Assembly: GCA_964593925.1 (NCBI GenBank)
Contig: CAZQKM010000006.1
Location: 28,599-92,598, forward strand
Direction: 5' to 3'
Length of the DNA stretch: 64,000 nucleotides
Origin: Oleidesulfovibrio sp964593925
GTDB lineage: Bacteria > Desulfobacterota > Desulfovibrionia > Desulfovibrionales > Desulfovibrionaceae
Shown: positions 44,000 to 53,194 of the stretch, one piece after another
Layout of the letters: every line of letters begins with the position of its first letter
Position numbering within the stretch: position 1 is the stretch's first letter
Notes under the pieces: model-generated
Database searches by the model: none
Told to the model about the DNA's origin: nothing
The model's input: the letters and a program-made list of their open reading frames with translations, nothing else
Made by a program: the position numbers and the translations under genes

Positions 44000-44390
44000 A
44001 TGCGCGAGAATGAGACTAACCGAATTCAAGAAAACCCTTGGACAGCTCAAAGAGGGGATTATTTCCATTGTCGGCCATGCTGAACAAGCATGGCGAAGAT
44101 GCGTTGTGGTTCGGTATCCGTGACGACGGCACAGCTCTGGGCCTGAATGCCGGGGACAAAACCATACGCGATATTTCTCAGGCCATTGCCGCGCATATAG
44201 AACCGAAAATCTACCCCGAGATCACCACCGAGATGGTCGAGGGGATACAGTGCGTCAAGGTCCTTTTTGCTGGCCAGGAAACACCTTACGCCGCGTATGG
44301 CAAGCAATACAAGCGCGTTGGTGATGAAGACCGGCAAATGAGCGCCAAAAAGCTGGAAAAATTATTTTCCAGAAGAAGCCACTCCGCCGG
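44000..44390 (+). pseudogene. Frameshifted AlbA_2/Schlafen-type ATP-binding protein remnant
   Basis: Three frames together give the N-terminus of an AlbA_2 (Schlafen AlbA) regulator-like protein: MRENET from ATG 44000; then EFKKTLGQLKEGIISI after a frameshift near 44018; then SAMLNKHGEDALWFGIRDDG onward after a second near 44070. The sequence continues through HIEPKIYPEI and YKRVGDEDRQMSAKKLEKL. It then stops matching at about 44380, where an integrase remnant begins on the other strand. The C-terminal winged-helix part is absent. The gene is broken at both ends of its function. Confidence 0.7.
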
Positions 44391-44662
44391 GCATTGGGAT
44401 CAATACCCTTGGCCAACAGTTTTTTGGCTTCTTCCCGGCGTTCTCTGGCATCTTTAAGTGATACGGTGGGCTATTCACCGAAACTCAAAAGCTTTTCCTT
44501 CTGCTCGAAGCGATAAGCCATGCGCCAGAGCTTGCTTTCACTGGCAGTACCGAAGAGGAACAGGCCACCGCCGTCAAAATGTTTTTTGGGTTTTCCGGTG
44601 TAGCGAACGTTCCTGATGTGGGGTATTACTTCTTGTTCTTCGTTGGACCAAGAGATGCCCAT
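44380..44662 (-). pseudogene. Remnant of a P4-type tyrosine integrase (N-terminal arm-binding domain)
   Basis: The minus strand encodes YTGKPKKHFDGGGLFLFGTA and SKLWRMAYRFEQKEKLLSFG, the N-terminal DUF4102 arm-type domain of P4-like integrases. It is followed by an in-frame TAG at 44471-44473 and then, in the same frame, PTVSLKDARERREEAKKLLAKGIDPN. The catalytic domain is lost. Its 5' end lies about 190 bases from the 3' end of tRNA-Glu, the usual position of an integrase beside its tRNA attachment site. Confidence 0.75.
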
Positions 44663-44799
44663 CTGGACAGAAATATTTATGATTCAAGTATGTTAATCGT
44701 GTGTGTATCGAAATATACATAGTACATTGATACCCACAAAAGGTTTGGATGCAACTGCACCTCTTTACACTTTGGGGAACAAAGCTGGACAGGAAAAGT

Positions 44800-44836
44800 G
44801 AAGAGCCTCAACGATTTTTACTCGTTGAGGCTCTTC
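44800..44836 (-). terminator. Terminator of the tRNA-Glu gene
   Basis: A perfect 15-bp inverted repeat (44800-44814 with 44822-44836) with a seven-base loop lies 15 bases beyond the tRNA 3' end and is followed on the minus strand by CACTTTTCC. Confidence 0.7.
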
Positions 44837-44850
44837 ATAATACTCAAATT

Positions 44851-44928
44851 TGGCGTCCCCAAGGGGATTTGAACCCCTGTCGCCTGCGTGAAAGGCAGGT
44901 GTCCTGGGCCAGGCTAGACGATGGGGAC
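44851..44928 (-). tRNA. tRNA-Glu (UUC)
   Basis: Read on the minus strand, the 78-base sequence folds as a full cloverleaf. The acceptor stem is GTCCCCA with TGGGGAC, and the D-arm sits around CGTCTAGCCTGGCCCAGG. The anticodon stem is CCTGC with GCAGG around loop CTTTCAC (anticodon TTC), and the T-arm is ACAGGGGTTCAAATCCCC. CCA is encoded at the 3' end. It stands alone, with its own terminator, and has served as the attachment site of the relic element to its left. Confidence 0.95.
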
Positions 44929-45121
44929 GCTTGGTTCGCTCTACGTTATTTTACGCCGTGCGGAAAATTCTTTTGGCAGAATCTACACAGCACGTCAAGT
45001 AAAAAATAAAATAAAAATACAACTCTTCACCAAATACCCATACCGCACACCCACGAGTGGCTACAGCGCATGCAGCGTAACACGTCTCAGACCAGAGTAC
45101 ATACACGGCAACACGCTGCTA

Positions 45122-45583
45122 TTATGACCGTTCTTTGAAAAATTGTACGTACTTTTTGTAACAACGAGTAACAGGCGAATCCTCATCTAGGATTTCAGTC
45201 AATGCCCCCAGATGTTCAGGTTCGGGCACAGGCAGACGCCGCACCGTCTGCCGCGGGGGGGCCACGCGAGCAAGATCCGCCTTGCCCATGAGCAGATCCA
45301 CTTGCACACGGTTAAAATATGCTTCTCCCACAAAATCGTTGACCCTCTCCAATATTTCCTGCGTGCAGTACGTCAGATCTTGCTGCGCCATATTGTCTTC
45401 AGCCCCAATAATCAGGGTATGATTACGGTGCCCCAAAGGGATGGCCAGTGCCGCTATGTCCGGGCCCATGATCTCTACCCATTGTTGCCACAGCAGTGTG
45501 AGCCGCTGGGTAAGACCATTACCACGCTCATTAAGAAAACGACGCAAGGCATCACGTATGTCATGGGCATAGGTCTCGTACAT
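45122..45583 (-). CDS. DUF721 (DciA-like) protein
   Basis: A 153-residue basic-to-neutral protein. The core fits DUF721: LTLLWQQWVEIMGPDIAALAIPLGHRNHTLIIGAEDNMAQQDLTYCTQEILERVNDFVG, with the W-x-x-[IV]-[MV]-G-x-x-[IL]-A pattern and the helix after it. DciA proteins bring the DnaB helicase to replication origins, and shorter DUF721 proteins may have related roles. No replication genes are adjacent. It is monocistronic as far as can be seen. Confidence 0.75.
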   Translation of the reverse strand: MYETYAHDIRDALRRFLNERGNGLTQRLTLLWQQWVEIMGPDIAALAIPLGHRNHTLIIGAEDNMAQQDLTYCTQEILERVNDFVGEAYFNRVQVDLLMGKADLARVAPPRQTVRRLPVPEPEHLGALTEILDEDSPVTRCYKKYVQFFKERS

Positions 45584-45748
45584 GTTCTCTTCTCCAAAAA
45601 ACGCCGATACGCGTCTGTTTGCAGCATAGCATGCAGTGTGTAGGATACAAGCCTTATTTTACGAGCTAAGACCATGGCAGAAGCCAAGGGGGCCTCTTAT
45701 ATCAGGAAAGCATCTATTGACTGTATTCTCAAACTTGGATAGAGTTAC

Positions 45749-45778
45749 ATCAATTTTTCTTGATTCATAATCATCAAG
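45749..45778. promoter_or_regulatory. Overlapping ATCAA/TTGAT inverted repeats before sahR
   Basis: Two overlapping symmetric arrangements, ATCAA-N6-TTGAT (45749-45764) and CTTGAT-N8-ATCAAG (45759-45778), lie 32-61 bases before the sahR ATG. They suit binding of an ArsR-type dimer and could provide autoregulation of the sahR-ahcY unit. I have not confirmed that they match the known SahR motif. Confidence 0.4.
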
Positions 45779-45809
45779 CAAACTAAAAATACTTCTCGGA
45801 TCAATACGC

Positions 45810-46730
45810 ATGTCTTCTGCATTGGGATTATTCAAGGCCTTGTCGGATGAAACCCGCCTACGGCTTATGAACGTGCTGAACCGTTTTGAATTGAGCGTCA
45901 ATGAGCTCGTGGCCATACTAGAGATGGGCCAATCACGCGTGTCACGCCATTTAAAAATCATGACCGGCGCAGGCCTGCTCACTTCGCGCCGCGACGGTTT
46001 ATGGGTGTTTTATTCCGCGCCGGATCAAGGTGTAGGGCGAGACTTTATCAATGCAATAATGCCCTTTGTCATCAAAGATACCACATTGCAGTCTGATCTT
46101 GATATGGCGCGAAAAATCATAGAGGACCGCTCGCGAAAGACACGTCAGTTCTTTAATGCCATTGCCGAAGACTGGGACCAGCTCAGCCGAGAAATCATGG
46201 GTGGTTTCAACCTGCCCAAAACCATTGTCTCACATATGCCGCGTTGCAAAGTTGCTGCTGATTTTGGTTGCGGCACCGGTAGTATGCTGTGGACACTGAT
46301 GAAGAAGGCAGAAAAGGTTATCGGCGTAGATGGCTCTCCACGCATGCTAGAGCTTGCCCGACGGCGCTTTGAAGACGATGCAGACCGTGTGTCTCTACGC
46401 ATTGGTGACCTGGAACATCTACCACTAGCCGATGATGAAGCTGATTTTGCAGTGCTCAGCATGGTACTGCACCACCTGTCCCACCCCGGGGCATCACTCA
46501 AGGAAGTACAACGAGTACTCCGTAAAGGCGGCACTTTGGTGCTTGCCGACTTTGACAGGCACGAAAATGAGCGAATGCGCACCGAATACGGTGATCGCTG
46601 GCTTGGATTTGAAGGTATGGCGCTGACTCAAAAGTTGCTCCACGCGGGCTTCATACTACGCCACAATGACCTGCATCGGGTGGAAAAAGGTCTTTCCATC
46701 CACCTGATTGTTGCTGAAAACGATACATAA
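45810..46730 (+). CDS. sahR: SahR-type regulator: ArsR helix-turn-helix fused to a SAM/SAH-binding methyltransferase domain
   Basis: A 306-residue two-domain protein. An ArsR winged helix (about residues 1-85; LSDETRLRLMNVLNRFELSVNELVAILEMGQSRVSRHLKIMTGAGLLTSRRDG) precedes a class I methyltransferase fold (about 110-300) with the SAM loop VAADFGCGTGSMLWTL and VIGVDGSPRMLELARRR. This is the architecture of SahR, described as an S-adenosylhomocysteine-responsive repressor of methionine-cycle genes in Desulfovibrionales and other Proteobacteria. It sits 20 bases before ahcY. The methyltransferase domain likely serves as a ligand sensor. Confidence 0.85.
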   Translation: MSSALGLFKALSDETRLRLMNVLNRFELSVNELVAILEMGQSRVSRHLKIMTGAGLLTSRRDGLWVFYSAPDQGVGRDFINAIMPFVIKDTTLQSDLDMARKIIEDRSRKTRQFFNAIAEDWDQLSREIMGGFNLPKTIVSHMPRCKVAADFGCGTGSMLWTLMKKAEKVIGVDGSPRMLELARRRFEDDADRVSLRIGDLEHLPLADDEADFAVLSMVLHHLSHPGASLKEVQRVLRKGGTLVLADFDRHENERMRTEYGDRWLGFEGMALTQKLLHAGFILRHNDLHRVEKGLSIHLIVAENDT

Positions 46731-46750
46731 GACCTGACTAGGAGATTGTT

Positions 46751-48190
46751 ATGACAGATGCCACAAGGGCCATCCCCCTAGACCTGAGCCTGGAACACAA
46801 AATCAGAGACCTTTCCCAAGCGGACTTCGGCTATAAAGAAATGCAGCTCTCTGAGCGCGAAATGCCTGGCCTCATGGAGCTTATAGCAAAACACGGTGCA
46901 CAAAAGCCCTTACAGGGCCTTAAAGTAACCGGGTCACTGCACATGACCATCCAGACAGCCATGCTGATCAAAACACTATATGAACTTGGCGCTGATATCC
47001 GCTGGGCATCATGTAATATTTTTTCCACTCAGGACCATGCTGCCGCAGCCATTGTCCACTCCGGTATGGCAAAGGTTTTTGCCTGGAAAGGAGAAACACT
47101 GGAAGAATACTGGTGGTGCACTGAAATGGCGCTTACCTGGCCTGATGGATCTGGGCCGGACCTGATTGTGGATGATGGTGGTGACGCCACTATGTTGATC
47201 CACAAAGGAGTAGAAGCTGAAAAAGACCCCGCCATACTGCGACAAGCCTATGACAACAAGGAATTTCAAGTTGTCATGGACCGTATTGCCCTAAGCGTGC
47301 AACAAAATCCACAAAAGTGGACGCACATTGCAAAGTCCATAAAAGGCGTGTCCGAAGAAACCACCACAGGCGTACACCGACTCTACCATATGGAAAAAGA
47401 AGGCTCACTACTTTTCCCCGCCATAAACGTAAACGACTCGGTTACAAAATCCAAATTTGACAACCTCTATGGCTGCCGTGAATCACTGGCCGACGGCATC
47501 AAGCGTGCCACGGATGTCATGATTGCCGGCAAAACCGTAGTGATACTGGGCTATGGTGACGTGGGTAAGGGCTGTGCACAATCCATGCGCGGATTTGGTG
47601 CACGCGTACTGATCACTGAAATCGACCCCATTTGTGCGCTTCAAGCAGCCATGGAAGGCTTTGAAGTACTCACCATGGACGAAGCCGCCCCACAAGGTGA
47701 CATCTTTGTGACAGCTACCGGTAACTTTATGGTAATCACCGGCCAACATATGGAACAGATGAAAGACGAAGCCATTGTCTGCAACATCGGCCACTTTGAT
47801 AATGAAATTGACATGGCCTACCTAGAAAACTCACCTCAGTGCAGCTGCCTAAACATCAAACCACAAGTGGACAAGTGGACGTTGGCTTCAGGGCGCTCCA
47901 TTATTGTGCTGGCAGAAGGACGCCTAGTAAACCTTGGTTGTGCCACAGGGCATCCCAGCTTTGTCATGTCCAACAGCTTTACCAACCAAGTGCTGGCGCA
48001 ACTTGAGCTTGCCTCTAACCCCTCGTTGAAAAACGAGGTGTACATTCTGCCTAAAAAGCTGGACGAAGAAGTGGCCCGTCTACACCTTGCCCGCCTTGGT
48101 GCCAAGCTCACCGTGCTCACCGATGAACAAGCCACCTACATCGACGTACCCAAAGAGGGACCTTATAAACCTGACCATTACCGTTACTGA
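46751..48190 (+). CDS. ahcY: Adenosylhomocysteinase (SAH hydrolase)
   Basis: NAD-dependent cytoplasmic enzyme that splits S-adenosylhomocysteine to adenosine and homocysteine, relieving inhibition of methyltransferases. The 479-residue length includes the roughly 40-residue insert typical of bacterial long forms. Motifs: GSLHMTIQTAMLIKTLYELGADIRWASCNIFSTQDHAAAA, the NAD loop GYGDVGKGCAQSMRGFGARVLITEIDP, and the C-terminal KPDHYRY. It is coupled to sahR upstream and has a hairpin terminator 30 bases downstream. Confidence 0.96.
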   Translation: MTDATRAIPLDLSLEHKIRDLSQADFGYKEMQLSEREMPGLMELIAKHGAQKPLQGLKVTGSLHMTIQTAMLIKTLYELGADIRWASCNIFSTQDHAAAAIVHSGMAKVFAWKGETLEEYWWCTEMALTWPDGSGPDLIVDDGGDATMLIHKGVEAEKDPAILRQAYDNKEFQVVMDRIALSVQQNPQKWTHIAKSIKGVSEETTTGVHRLYHMEKEGSLLFPAINVNDSVTKSKFDNLYGCRESLADGIKRATDVMIAGKTVVILGYGDVGKGCAQSMRGFGARVLITEIDPICALQAAMEGFEVLTMDEAAPQGDIFVTATGNFMVITGQHMEQMKDEAIVCNIGHFDNEIDMAYLENSPQCSCLNIKPQVDKWTLASGRSIIVLAEGRLVNLGCATGHPSFVMSNSFTNQVLAQLELASNPSLKNEVYILPKKLDEEVARLHLARLGAKLTVLTDEQATYIDVPKEGPYKPDHYRY

Positions 48191-48220
48191 AACAGGGCTT
48201 TCATCACAGCTCTCTGATAC

Positions 48221-48258
48221 AAAACAGCTACCTTGCAAGTAGTGAGGTAGCTGTTTTA
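48221..48258 (+). terminator. Terminator after ahcY
   Basis: A perfect 13-bp stem (48221-48233 with 48245-48257) has an A-run at the left foot and a T-run at the right foot. Confidence 0.8.
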
Positions 48259-48569
48259 CATTGCAAACTTTCCCTCAACAGCGACCCCTTGCCCACCTTG
48301 CGCTTCATCGGCCACAAAAATGACAACCGTGAGAACCACCGAAACCTCTCAGAGACTCGCCACATACAAGCCTCAAAAAAAATACACACGTCCCGCCCCC
48401 TGGAATAAGGCACTATTATTACCAACATACCTTATGGACAAAACGTGTGGCAGGGATTTACACAAGGCCCCCAGGGCATACTAGCGGCAACTGCATCAAC
48501 AAAGTCGCTTGACGTATCCCGCAAGTGATTGTTTAATAACTTTTTCACCTCTCTCAAAAAGCAGGAACC
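48259..48569. other. Intergenic stretch with no recognised gene
   Basis: About 310 bases lie between the ahcY terminator and the TetR gene. No credible coding frame or RNA was found. AT-rich sequence near 48410-48430 and 48525-48550 may hold the promoter and operator of the TetR gene. Confidence 0.35.
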
Positions 48570-49133
48570 ATGGCCTCATCAAAGCCCGTCATACTGGAAA
48601 ACGCACGTACGCTTTTTGCTGAAAGTGGCTTCAAGGGTACCACTATTGCACAGATCTCAAAAATGTCCAATGTGACAGACGCGGCAATATACAGACACTT
48701 TCGCTCAAAACAACAGCTTTTCGAATGCATCATCAATCATTTTTTGGATGAATTCAAAGTCCTCGCGGACAATGTGCAGCAGCGGCAAAAAAGTGGATAT
48801 TGCCTTATCGAAACCCTTATTCTTGATCTCGATAAATTCATGGCGCAACGTGTGACAGACTTCAAAGTCATCATGAGTACCTATACAATCATGGATAATG
48901 CCCGAAATGTCATGGACCGCATATACGCACTGCTGGAGGAAACCCTGGTGCGCTGCCTTGAAAAAGGAATCCTCGATACTACAGTACGCGCTGACATTAA
49001 CGTACCCACCACAGCGTCCCTGATTGCTGTCATGCTTATTGCCTTGGGACGCCACCAAGTCTATTGGCCAGAAGCACCCCAACTTGCCGCAGAGGCAGTG
49101 GAGTTCTGCCAACGCAGTCTGCGAAGTGTGTAG
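48570..49133 (+). CDS. TetR/AcrR-family transcriptional regulator
   Basis: A 187-residue one-component regulator. The N-terminal DNA-binding domain reads ARTLFAESGFKGTTIAQISKMSNVTDAAIYRHFRSKQQLF, with the full TetR helix-turn-helix signature. The helical ligand-binding domain follows to the end. No efflux or metabolic gene is adjacent in the same direction, so its target cannot be inferred. Confidence 0.9.
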   Translation: MASSKPVILENARTLFAESGFKGTTIAQISKMSNVTDAAIYRHFRSKQQLFECIINHFLDEFKVLADNVQQRQKSGYCLIETLILDLDKFMAQRVTDFKVIMSTYTIMDNARNVMDRIYALLEETLVRCLEKGILDTTVRADINVPTTASLIAVMLIALGRHQVYWPEAPQLAAEAVEFCQRSLRSV

Positions 49134-49372
49134 TAATCTGCTGTGCATGGCCTGGTGTGCCCTCTCGCATTTCGGCTCTTGGTAGTGCTGCAGAATGGCA
49201 TAAAAATGGTGCCTGTTTTTTGTATTTCATGTACAGTCGGACGCTGTACGTCGACAGTATCCTGCCCCGGGCTTATCCAGCGATTCGATAGACGATACTC
49301 CCCATAATGCGTCAGAATCGTTTTTCAAATGCCCAAAAAACAAACGAGCTCGGCAAGTCTCATACTTTATGG

Positions 49373-50764
49373 CTACAGCCTGCCAGCAAGTGTTTTGGCA
49401 GGGATCAACCCTGTGGCAGCAGCAGAAACAATATTGCCAGCTACGCCCGGGCCATCGCCAGCCACAAAAAGCCCCTCAACACCAGTTTCAAGCTGATTAT
49501 CGGTTTCCACCTGTGTGGCAAAAAACTTGACCTCAGGCGCATACAGCAATGTTTCTTCATTGGAGATGCCAGGCGCCACGTGATTAAGCTGCTCCAACCC
49601 TTCTACCAAGTTGGTCACAATACGCTCCGGCAAAGCAATGGCAATGTCACCAGGGACCACATTGGTCAATGTGGGCTCAATGTAACCTTTCTGGATACGG
49701 TTCCATGTGGAACGCCGCCCCCGCTTCAAGTCACCAAAGCGCTGCAAGATAGGCTTTCCACCACCAATAATGGAGGCCAGCCTGCCTATGGCCGTACCAT
49801 AACCGGTGTTATCCGATACAGGATCAGTCAGCACCACCTTGGAAAGAAAAGCAAAATTGGTATTTTCTGACTTTTTGTTCCGATAAGCATGCCCGTTGAC
49901 ACAGACAAATTCCTGATAGTTTTCCAACGCGATAAAGCCCGCAGGGTTGGTACAAAACGTACGGGTTTGGTCGTCATATGTTCTGGTCTGCACAAAAAAA
50001 GTGGGATCATAAATAATATCTGTGATCTCAGACATGATGTCGTTATGCACTTCCACCCGCACACCCACTTCAATACCACGCTGACTGACCTGTAGCCCAA
50101 AGGAGCGACAAAGCTCACCCACCCAATCTGCGCCCACTCGTCCAGGGGCAAGAATCACCGCTTTGCAAACATATTCCCCCTGGTCGGTGACCAATCCCTT
50201 CACCCGGCCTTTTTCCACAATCACGTTCCGGGCCTCTTCCCCGGTCCGGATAACCACACCATGATCGGCTATGTAATCACACATCTGGGCGATATGATCA
50301 GGCAGGCAGTCGCTGCCAAGGTGTTTCTGCTTGATCAACAGCAAATCTATGCCGTGTTTTTTTGCCTGCCTGCGGCGCAACCTAGCGGCTTCCATGTCGG
50401 CAGGATATACGGGGCCATCCATACCAAAACGGTTAAAAATCAATTCTGTTTCATCAATAAGCGCCTCTGCCTCCTTGCGTGGAAGAAACTGCGTCAAATC
50501 CGTCTTGCCCAGCTTGTGGATAAAGTTGAGCTTCCCATCGGAAAACAGTCCTCCTCCCCCCATGCCTGAAAGGATATGGCACGGCTTGCAACGCATGCAT
50601 TTTTGCGTTTTGCTAATGGGGCATCCTCGTTTGTGCACAGCATTACCACGTTCGATAAGACACACAGAAAGGCTGGAGTATTCCGCCAAATAGTACGCGG
50701 CGAAAAGGCCGGCGGGCCCTCCGCCCACAATCACCACATCAAATGTATTTGCAGCTTTACCCAT
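49373..50764 (-). CDS. FAD-dependent dehydrogenase of the COG2509 type
   Basis: A 463-residue flavoprotein. The FAD loop is VVIVGGGPAGLFAAYYLAE. It is followed by CLIERG, a Cys-rich stretch CPISKTQKCMRCKPCHILSGMGGGGLFSDGKLNF, and late motifs VTDPVSDNTGYGTAIGRLA-like (VLTDPVSDNTGYGTAIG) and GVEGLFVAGDGPGVAGNIVSAAATG. The CxxCxxC-type segment may bind a metal or iron-sulfur cluster. The start MGKAANT was chosen over a longer frame to 50821. The family is widely conserved but its reaction is not established. Confidence 0.8.
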   Translation of the reverse strand: MGKAANTFDVVIVGGGPAGLFAAYYLAEYSSLSVCLIERGNAVHKRGCPISKTQKCMRCKPCHILSGMGGGGLFSDGKLNFIHKLGKTDLTQFLPRKEAEALIDETELIFNRFGMDGPVYPADMEAARLRRRQAKKHGIDLLLIKQKHLGSDCLPDHIAQMCDYIADHGVVIRTGEEARNVIVEKGRVKGLVTDQGEYVCKAVILAPGRVGADWVGELCRSFGLQVSQRGIEVGVRVEVHNDIMSEITDIIYDPTFFVQTRTYDDQTRTFCTNPAGFIALENYQEFVCVNGHAYRNKKSENTNFAFLSKVVLTDPVSDNTGYGTAIGRLASIIGGGKPILQRFGDLKRGRRSTWNRIQKGYIEPTLTNVVPGDIAIALPERIVTNLVEGLEQLNHVAPGISNEETLLYAPEVKFFATQVETDNQLETGVEGLFVAGDGPGVAGNIVSAAATGLIPAKTLAGRL

Positions 50765-50990
50765 TCCAACCCTCCAGCAAAAATATCGCCACTGCATACG
50801 CAAAGTATTTCTCGCGCGCACAATGGCATATTATACCATGCACACTATCTAGAGCTTTTGTCAATGTCAGGCAGTGCCCCACAATAGAACATTGCTCTAC
50901 AAGACTGCCATATGCATCACTTGTACCTGCACCACATCATAAAAAATTTCGGACACTAGACAGGGCTGCGTCAAGCCGCTAGAGTCTACA

Positions 50991-52598
50991 TTGATGATTT
51001 CGGCAAAAGAAACTCCACTCTGGATACGTCGACCCGCCCTGTGCGCTGTCGCCATTATAGCCACCACCACGCTGGTACGTCTCTGGTTTGTTGCCTCCGG
51101 CCAGCTTGACTTGGTGCAAGACGAAGCACAGTACTGGGACTGGACTCGTCGTCCGCAACTGTCCTACTACTCCAAGGGCCCCCTTATAGCATGGATTATC
51201 AGCCTGTGGACCGGGGTGTTTGGCAATACCGAATTGGGCGTGCGATTTGCGGCGGTACTGCACTCGTGTCTGGCTCAAATTATCCTGTATGCGGGCATAG
51301 GGAACCTCATGCGCCGGCCCTCATTGGGCCTGTGGACCCTTGTGGTAGCCAACACTACGCCGCTTTTCATTGCCTCCGGCATCCTCATGACCACGGACAG
51401 CCCCCTTCTGGTATGCTGGACAGCGGCACTCATGTGCCTATACTGGGTCTCTATCTCTCCACGTAATCCCTTGCCGTATACACTGCTGGGAGTAAGCATT
51501 GCTGTGGGCCTGCTGGCAAAGTACCTCATGCTGGCCATGGTGGGCGTGGCCTTGCTGTATGTAGTTGGGCTCAAGCGTCAACGCCTGCTTCCAAACGGTC
51601 TGCTCCCCCGGCTGTTACTCTCGCTAAGCCTAGGCACCGTGGCGGGCATGATGCCTATCCTCATGTGGAACATGCAATACGATTTTGTGGGTTTTCGCCA
51701 TGTGGCCAGCCTTGCGGGTGTAGCCTCAAATGACCCAAAACCGCTTATCCGGTTTGATCGCTTTCCTGAGTACATGGGCTCGCAGATAGGCATTATCACG
51801 CCATGGTGGTTTGTATTCATGCTCATAGGTGCATGGCGTACCCTGCGGGTATGGCGTTTACCCCGCTTTGGTCGTGACATCTACAGCGGCCTGCGAAACG
51901 ACATGAATGACGTGCGCCAATCCCTGCTGCTTTCCTCGGCATTCTGGCCCTTATGGATGTTCTTTGTTGTCTGGAGCTTTCATACCCGTATTTATGCCAA
52001 CTGGGCTGCCATGAGCTATGTCGCGGGCATCATCCTATGTGCAAACGCCTTGGAATGGAGCGGCCACACGGTACGCGAGGCAGGCAAACGTCTTTTGCGG
52101 CTGCGGCTGCGCCGGCTCTGGATCGCCATGGGGGTATTGGTTTTTACCTTGATGTATGCCCAAAACCTGCTGCCACTGCCGCCGCAGTATAACCCCACCG
52201 TGCGCCTCAAGGGATGGAATGATCTTGGCCACAAGCTGGAGGCATTGCAGCAAAGCCTGCCGAATCCGGACAAGGTCTTTTATTTCTCCAAGTCATACGA
52301 CATTACCGCCGCGCTGGCGTTCTATGCGCCTGGCCAGCCCATCACCTACTGCGCGGATTTTGGTAGGCGCATGAACCAGTACGACCTGTGGCCCACGCCT
52401 GAAGACAAAAAAGGGTGGGACGCCATTTATGTACAAAAAGACACCAGTATCAAACCCCAACTTGTAGACATGTTCGCTTCGCATGAGGTTATCCGCTATC
52501 AAAGCACCCATCGCCAAGCTCCTGGACGCCCCTTCACAATCATCGTGTTACGCAATTTTACCGGCAACTGGCCCAAGCAACAGCAAGGACGGTATTAG
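50991..52598 (+). CDS. GT39/ArnT-type membrane glycosyltransferase
   Basis: A 535-residue polytopic protein of the dolichyl-phosphate-mannose/ArnT-like superfamily. After the first helix comes the catalytic loop DLVQDEAQYWDWTRRPQLSYYSKGPLIAWI with the conserved Asp-Glu. About ten further hydrophobic helices follow, then a C-terminal soluble domain (FYFSKSYDITAALAFYAPGQPITYC). It should transfer a sugar from a polyprenyl-phosphate donor to lipid A, a glycan or a protein on the periplasmic side. The next gene begins two bases after its stop. Confidence 0.82.
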   Translation: MMISAKETPLWIRRPALCAVAIIATTTLVRLWFVASGQLDLVQDEAQYWDWTRRPQLSYYSKGPLIAWIISLWTGVFGNTELGVRFAAVLHSCLAQIILYAGIGNLMRRPSLGLWTLVVANTTPLFIASGILMTTDSPLLVCWTAALMCLYWVSISPRNPLPYTLLGVSIAVGLLAKYLMLAMVGVALLYVVGLKRQRLLPNGLLPRLLLSLSLGTVAGMMPILMWNMQYDFVGFRHVASLAGVASNDPKPLIRFDRFPEYMGSQIGIITPWWFVFMLIGAWRTLRVWRLPRFGRDIYSGLRNDMNDVRQSLLLSSAFWPLWMFFVVWSFHTRIYANWAAMSYVAGIILCANALEWSGHTVREAGKRLLRLRLRRLWIAMGVLVFTLMYAQNLLPLPPQYNPTVRLKGWNDLGHKLEALQQSLPNPDKVFYFSKSYDITAALAFYAPGQPITYCADFGRRMNQYDLWPTPEDKKGWDAIYVQKDTSIKPQLVDMFASHEVIRYQSTHRQAPGRPFTIIVLRNFTGNWPKQQQGRY

Positions 52599-52600
52599 CC

Positions 52601-53185
52601 ATGACACCGTTAGATACTGCCTCGGTTTCATCGGTCTGCGCACGCTGCGCAAAGCGCTTCAATTCATGTTGCGCCATGCTCCCGGGTAACGAAGAAGTCT
52701 GCTTTCCTCTTTCCCTTGGCGAAGCGCAACGTATGTCGGATCACGGCATCCCGCCGCAGAGTGTGGAATCTCAACCCAATACGCAGCCTTTCATTGACTG
52801 TATGAATCGTCTTTTTCCCGCTGATACCTCCACCATTGAAAGCACCTTTCCCCTAGGTAAGGTACACCTACGCCTTGCCTCTGACCAAGAGGGACGGTGT
52901 AAACTGCTTTCTCCATCGGGGTGCATGCTTCCTGGCGAAGCACGGCCTTGGTATTGCCGCCTTTTTCCTTTTTGGTTTATGCCCTCCGGCATGCTCACCA
53001 TGTTTGCTTCAAAACAGTGTCTGGTATATCTGGAGTCACGTTCTGTACGTCATGCCATGGATACGCTGGATGTGAAAGAGCATGCACTGCGGCTTCTTTT
53101 TAGCAACTTGCGCCGTGCATGGGACCTTGGCCCCACGCATGACCTAAAAGGCAACGCATACCCGCTTTGCGGGCACACACAATAG
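52601..53185 (+). CDS. YkgJ-family cysteine-cluster protein
   Basis: A 194-residue protein with the spaced cysteines of the zinc/iron-chelating YkgJ family: CARCAKRFNSCCAMLPG near the start, then CKLLSPSGCMLPGEARPWYCRLFPFWF. The RPWYCRLFPFWF block and the following helix fit this group. It lies two bases after the glycosyltransferase and ten before PBP1A, so the three form one unit. Its biochemical role is unknown; the cysteines imply metal or Fe-S binding. Confidence 0.72.
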   Translation: MTPLDTASVSSVCARCAKRFNSCCAMLPGNEEVCFPLSLGEAQRMSDHGIPPQSVESQPNTQPFIDCMNRLFPADTSTIESTFPLGKVHLRLASDQEGRCKLLSPSGCMLPGEARPWYCRLFPFWFMPSGMLTMFASKQCLVYLESRSVRHAMDTLDVKEHALRLLFSNLRRAWDLGPTHDLKGNAYPLCGHTQ

Positions 53186-53194
53186 ACCATAATT

